Positions 61,342-64,000 of a DNA stretch of 64,000 nucleotides are shown piece after piece. Each line of letters begins with the position of its first letter. Position 1 is the first letter of the stretch. Origin of the DNA: Denticeps clupeoides (lineage: Eukaryota; Chordata; Actinopteri; Clupeiformes; Denticipitidae); NCBI RefSeq assembly GCF_900700375.1, contig NC_041707.1:8586046-8650045 (forward strand), in the 5' to 3' direction. A model generated the notes under the pieces. It saw only the letters and a program-made list of their open reading frames with translations. It was not told the DNA's origin and searched no databases. Both the position numbers and the translations under genes were made by a program.

Positions 61342-62799
61342 CTACCGTGAAACTGATCGTTCTCGGGAAACATCTGTGTTATCCTGATATGCAGCAAATT
61401 GTTCCCGAAATTCATGGAGGAAGTTGTATTGCTGTACAAGAAGGGGGAAAAGCACCATAAATGTCATTTATTTATTTATGGTCTGGTAACGTTTTGGTTG
61501 AAGGCCATTACTGACCTTGACTGTCTGAATGGCCCCGGCTCCTCTCAGCTCTCGCAGTATCTCAATGGCTTTGTTGGGCGTCATGGACACAGAGAGCTGA
61601 AGCAGGAGGCATGCAGCAACTAAGGACCACATACACCAGTGTTCAGTATCAGAAACTGTCAGCCACACCAACTCAAAAAATACCTAAACGACACTTACTC
61701 AGTCCAGAGCGGCCAAGACCTCCATAGCAACTTGGAAAAAAGGAAAATCACAAAAAAAATGGTGTATCCATCATTACAAAAACTAAAGGCAGCATATGAT
61801 TAATAGCAATTGTATTAATTAATAGCAATTGTAAAACAATTACCAATGTTAAGTATGTGGTTTATATATTTCTCAAAGAATGACTAAACACCATGGCAAC
61901 TATTATTTGTTATCATGTGCTTCATTTGTTTGATTTGATCCTGCACTGCAATAATTAATCTGCACCATTTTCTACAGGTAAAAGGACTGCATTATTTATT
62001 AAACCAGTTTCAGTTGCTACACCACTAGAGGGTGCTAGAAGTCCACAGCTCTATCATCTGGTATTTCAGTTTAAATTAAACACTGTTTTATTATATTAGT
62101 GGTGGTATGGGCAAGTGGATTGGGCTTACTGGATGACGGTCCTGCGGCTTGCCTGAAGGCTGGCCTGCAGCTCCTCCAGGATCTGGCAGCACTGGGGCAG
62201 CTCAGGGGTGCCCCCGTCCGGGAAGGGCAGGTGGTGGACGGTGAGACCGCGTTGGGTGTAGGCCTCCAGCAGGCAGGGCACACGGTACCGCTGCAGCTCC
62301 CCACGTGTGCAGAACACAAAGATGTCCTCCACACCCTGGTTCTGCAGCTCACCTGAATGGCGACGCAACAACAACGTTCAAGAGGATGGGTGACATGTTA
62401 GGGGGCTGTTCAACAATCTCGGCATGAACGTACCCACATCCGTCTGCAGATTCCGTCTCACTTCTTTATATTTACATCCTGGTGTGGGGAAAAAACAAAT
62501 TTTTTGTTTGTCTTGTTAGTTCAGTTAAATTGCTTACTTTTTTCACTGAAACATTGGGTGCCGAAGTAGCTTTACCTGGCAATGGACAGATGCCCAAAAA
62601 CTGGGAGCACTCCACCACAGACAAAGACAGCCTGAAAGGACACAGAGGCGGTGCATGCAGTGCAGGTCCATTTGATTATAAAAGGTTTTTAAAAGGGTGA
62701 CATTGCTGAAGAATATCCTTACCAGGATATCTGCAGAGGACTATCCTGCTCGGCCCCTTCTTGTTCTTCATCGGATGAGTCAAACTCACTCGTCCTCAT
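61342..62799 (-). CDS. cdkn3: cdkn3, cyclin-dependent kinase inhibitor 3 (KAP dual-specificity phosphatase)
   Basis: CDKN3/KAP removes the activating phosphate from Thr160 of CDK2 and acts at mitosis. Seven exons join in phase: 62799-62723, 62631-62576, 62478-62434, 62352-62130, 61730-61699, 61619-61516, 61431-61342; 208 aa (human 212). The N-terminus MRTSEFDSSDEEQEGAEQDS matches the acidic TSEFDSSDEE leader; then ISWLSLSVVECSQFLGICPL, GCKYKEVRRNLQTDV, ELQNQGVEDIFVFCTRGELQ and PFPDGGTPELPQCC. The phosphatase loop is VIHCYGGLGRSG (split over exons 4 and 5), with catalytic Cys and Arg present; human has GRSC, here GRSG. The end is QYNFLHEFREQFAAYQ and SRERSVSR. A noncoding exon probably precedes 62799, since an acceptor TTTTTAATGCAG lies just upstream. 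Confidence 0.95.
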
Positions 62800-62856
62800 G
62801 TCACCACGCAGTAATCGAGTGGAAACTGTTTTATTTGGAAGCAATAGCAGGAGCTC

Positions 62857-63530
62857 TGCATTAAAAACACACGTTTCAAACTGAGCAGCCGATTAAAACA
62901 ATGATGTGACTACGTTTCACATCCCTGCAACTCTACAATGTAGATGTTGAAACAGCTACAAGACAGAAGCCGATCAGTGATCATATAAAAGGAAGCAAGC
63001 AAAGCACCAGCCTATGATCCCGACCCTAAACCTGGAAGAGGTCAGGCCAGCAGCCCCCGTTGGGAAACAGCTGTACTGCTGAAGCTGCTGTTGTGCTAGC
63101 CGCTTAGCTGTCGGATGCTATACTTCCACGATCACGGCTGTGGGCAGCAGGCGACAGGCGGGGGCAGCTGAACGACCGGAAAAAACGCCCATAAACCAAA
63201 CCCTTCCGTGTGCACACAATGACAGCAAGCGACGTGCTAGCGAGCCGTTCAGCAAATGAGGAGAGGGCAACGCATTAATAACTCGATTTCATCGCCCGTT
63301 TCGCTTCGTGTGCTTGGAAAAAAAAAAGACATCAGGAACAACGCGAACACACGAATACAAGAATACACCGCGAACCGTCCAGCTGTCTTACCCGGGTCAC
63401 CAGTCCATTCAGCGACAACTCCGGCGAGACCGATTTAAAAACTCACTTCCCGCCCCCGGGCCAATCAGCTTACAGGACCGACAAGCCACGCCCACCGACC
63501 CCCCATAAGGACACCGGACTGTCCGTAGAA
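62857..63530 (-). promoter_or_regulatory. cdkn3 promoter and upstream leader region
   Basis: CG-rich DNA from about 63040 to 63520 lies upstream of cdkn3, with CCAAT boxes on the plus strand (GCCAATCAGC at 63461) as common in cell-cycle promoters. The transcription start is not identified. Confidence 0.5.
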
Positions 63531-63779
63531 GGCGCAGTCCAGCTTTCATTTTTGACACATGTGACGACGGGCACGAAAAGGTCAAGGATTTAATGCAGAA
63601 TTGCAATTTATTGAAACCAGAAATTAATGAGAACATACAGCAATATATAGGTGAATGTAAAGTGGCGCGCTGTGAACACAAACATTCAATCGCCTACCCA
63701 TATTAGTAATATTACACAATCCAAAAAAGACCTAATGACATAACTGCTGAAAAAGATCACCCAAAGAACAAGGAAGAGT

Positions 63780-64000
63780 GGTACAGTCTTATTGAGACAG
63801 GTAGAAAGAATCGTCCAGGAGGTGAGCATGCATGGGGTGGGAGGGGTTGTCCATGATACTGAGAAGCTTTTTCATCATTCGCTTCGCCAAGTTCTCCAGT
63901 CTGACTCCTAGTACAGAACCGGCCAGTTTACTCAGCTGCCTTCACCGTACTGCGCCAGCGCACAGCTGCAGAAATATTACACTCTCTGCCGCGGAGTGGT
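63780..64000 (-). mobile_element. LINE-like reverse transcriptase C-terminal remnant
   Basis: On the minus strand, from about 63947 to 63786, a frame reads QLSKLAGSVLGVRLENLAKR then MMKKLLSIMDNPSHPMHAHL. The KLLSIMDNPSHPMH pattern is typical near the C-terminus of fish LINE reverse transcriptases. The upstream part changes frame (VRWRSTVKAAE) and continues beyond the window. It is decayed and 5' incomplete as seen. Confidence 0.6.

Noticed and set aside
63795-63976. Terminal exon of an unknown minus-strand gene after TTTCTGCAG
   Set aside because: All three frames stop soon, and the longest frame looks like a LINE reverse transcriptase end.

Overview
This window is nuclear DNA from a ray-finned fish, most likely a teleost. 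The genes have many short GT-AG exons, the closest proteins I can recall are vertebrate, and the spaces between exons are full of fish-type repeats: two tRNA-derived SINE families, Tc1-like transposons, hAT-like elements and RTE and L2-type LINE pieces. I cannot name the species.

Seven protein-coding genes were rebuilt exon by exon with matching phases, plus one first exon. From left to right: pacs2 first exon (minus, 1841-1959, gene runs off the left end); srsf5 (minus, 11215-13818, 275 aa); desi2 (minus, 16881-28164, 197 aa); synj2bp (minus, 33000-35824, 140 aa); lgals3 (minus, 38851-43087, 382 aa); gmfb (plus, 44327-50003, 142 aa); cnih1 (plus, 54727-60220, 144 aa); cdkn3 (minus, 61342-62799, 208 aa). 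Between pacs2 and srsf5 lies a decayed plus-strand fragment of a STE20/MAP4K-like kinase gene (8422-9137). From memory, nearly all of these genes map to human chromosome 14q (14q22-q32); desi2 is the exception (human 1q44). The window is therefore a compact version of a 14q-like block.

The genes are ordinary cell-housekeeping functions and do not form one pathway: membrane-traffic sorting (pacs2, cnih1), splicing (srsf5), cysteine-protease-fold thiol hydrolase (desi2), mitochondrial outer-membrane PDZ adaptor (synj2bp), secreted and intracellular lectin (lgals3), actin debranching (gmfb) and cell-cycle phosphatase (cdkn3). CpG-rich promoters sit upstream of each, and lgals3 and gmfb are head to head across about 1.2 kb.

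The most notable items are: an AT-AC minor-spliceosome (U12) intron in gmfb, directly preceded by a GC-AG intron; a tRNA-Lys(UUU)-like sequence lodged inside a Tc1-like transposon that also carries a SINE; the MAP4K-like kinase relic with a perfect 28-bp palindrome just upstream; a candidate poison exon in srsf5; and several nested or inverted SINE insertions that give a relative order of activity. I saw no CRISPR array, no operon structure and no retrovirus-like element.
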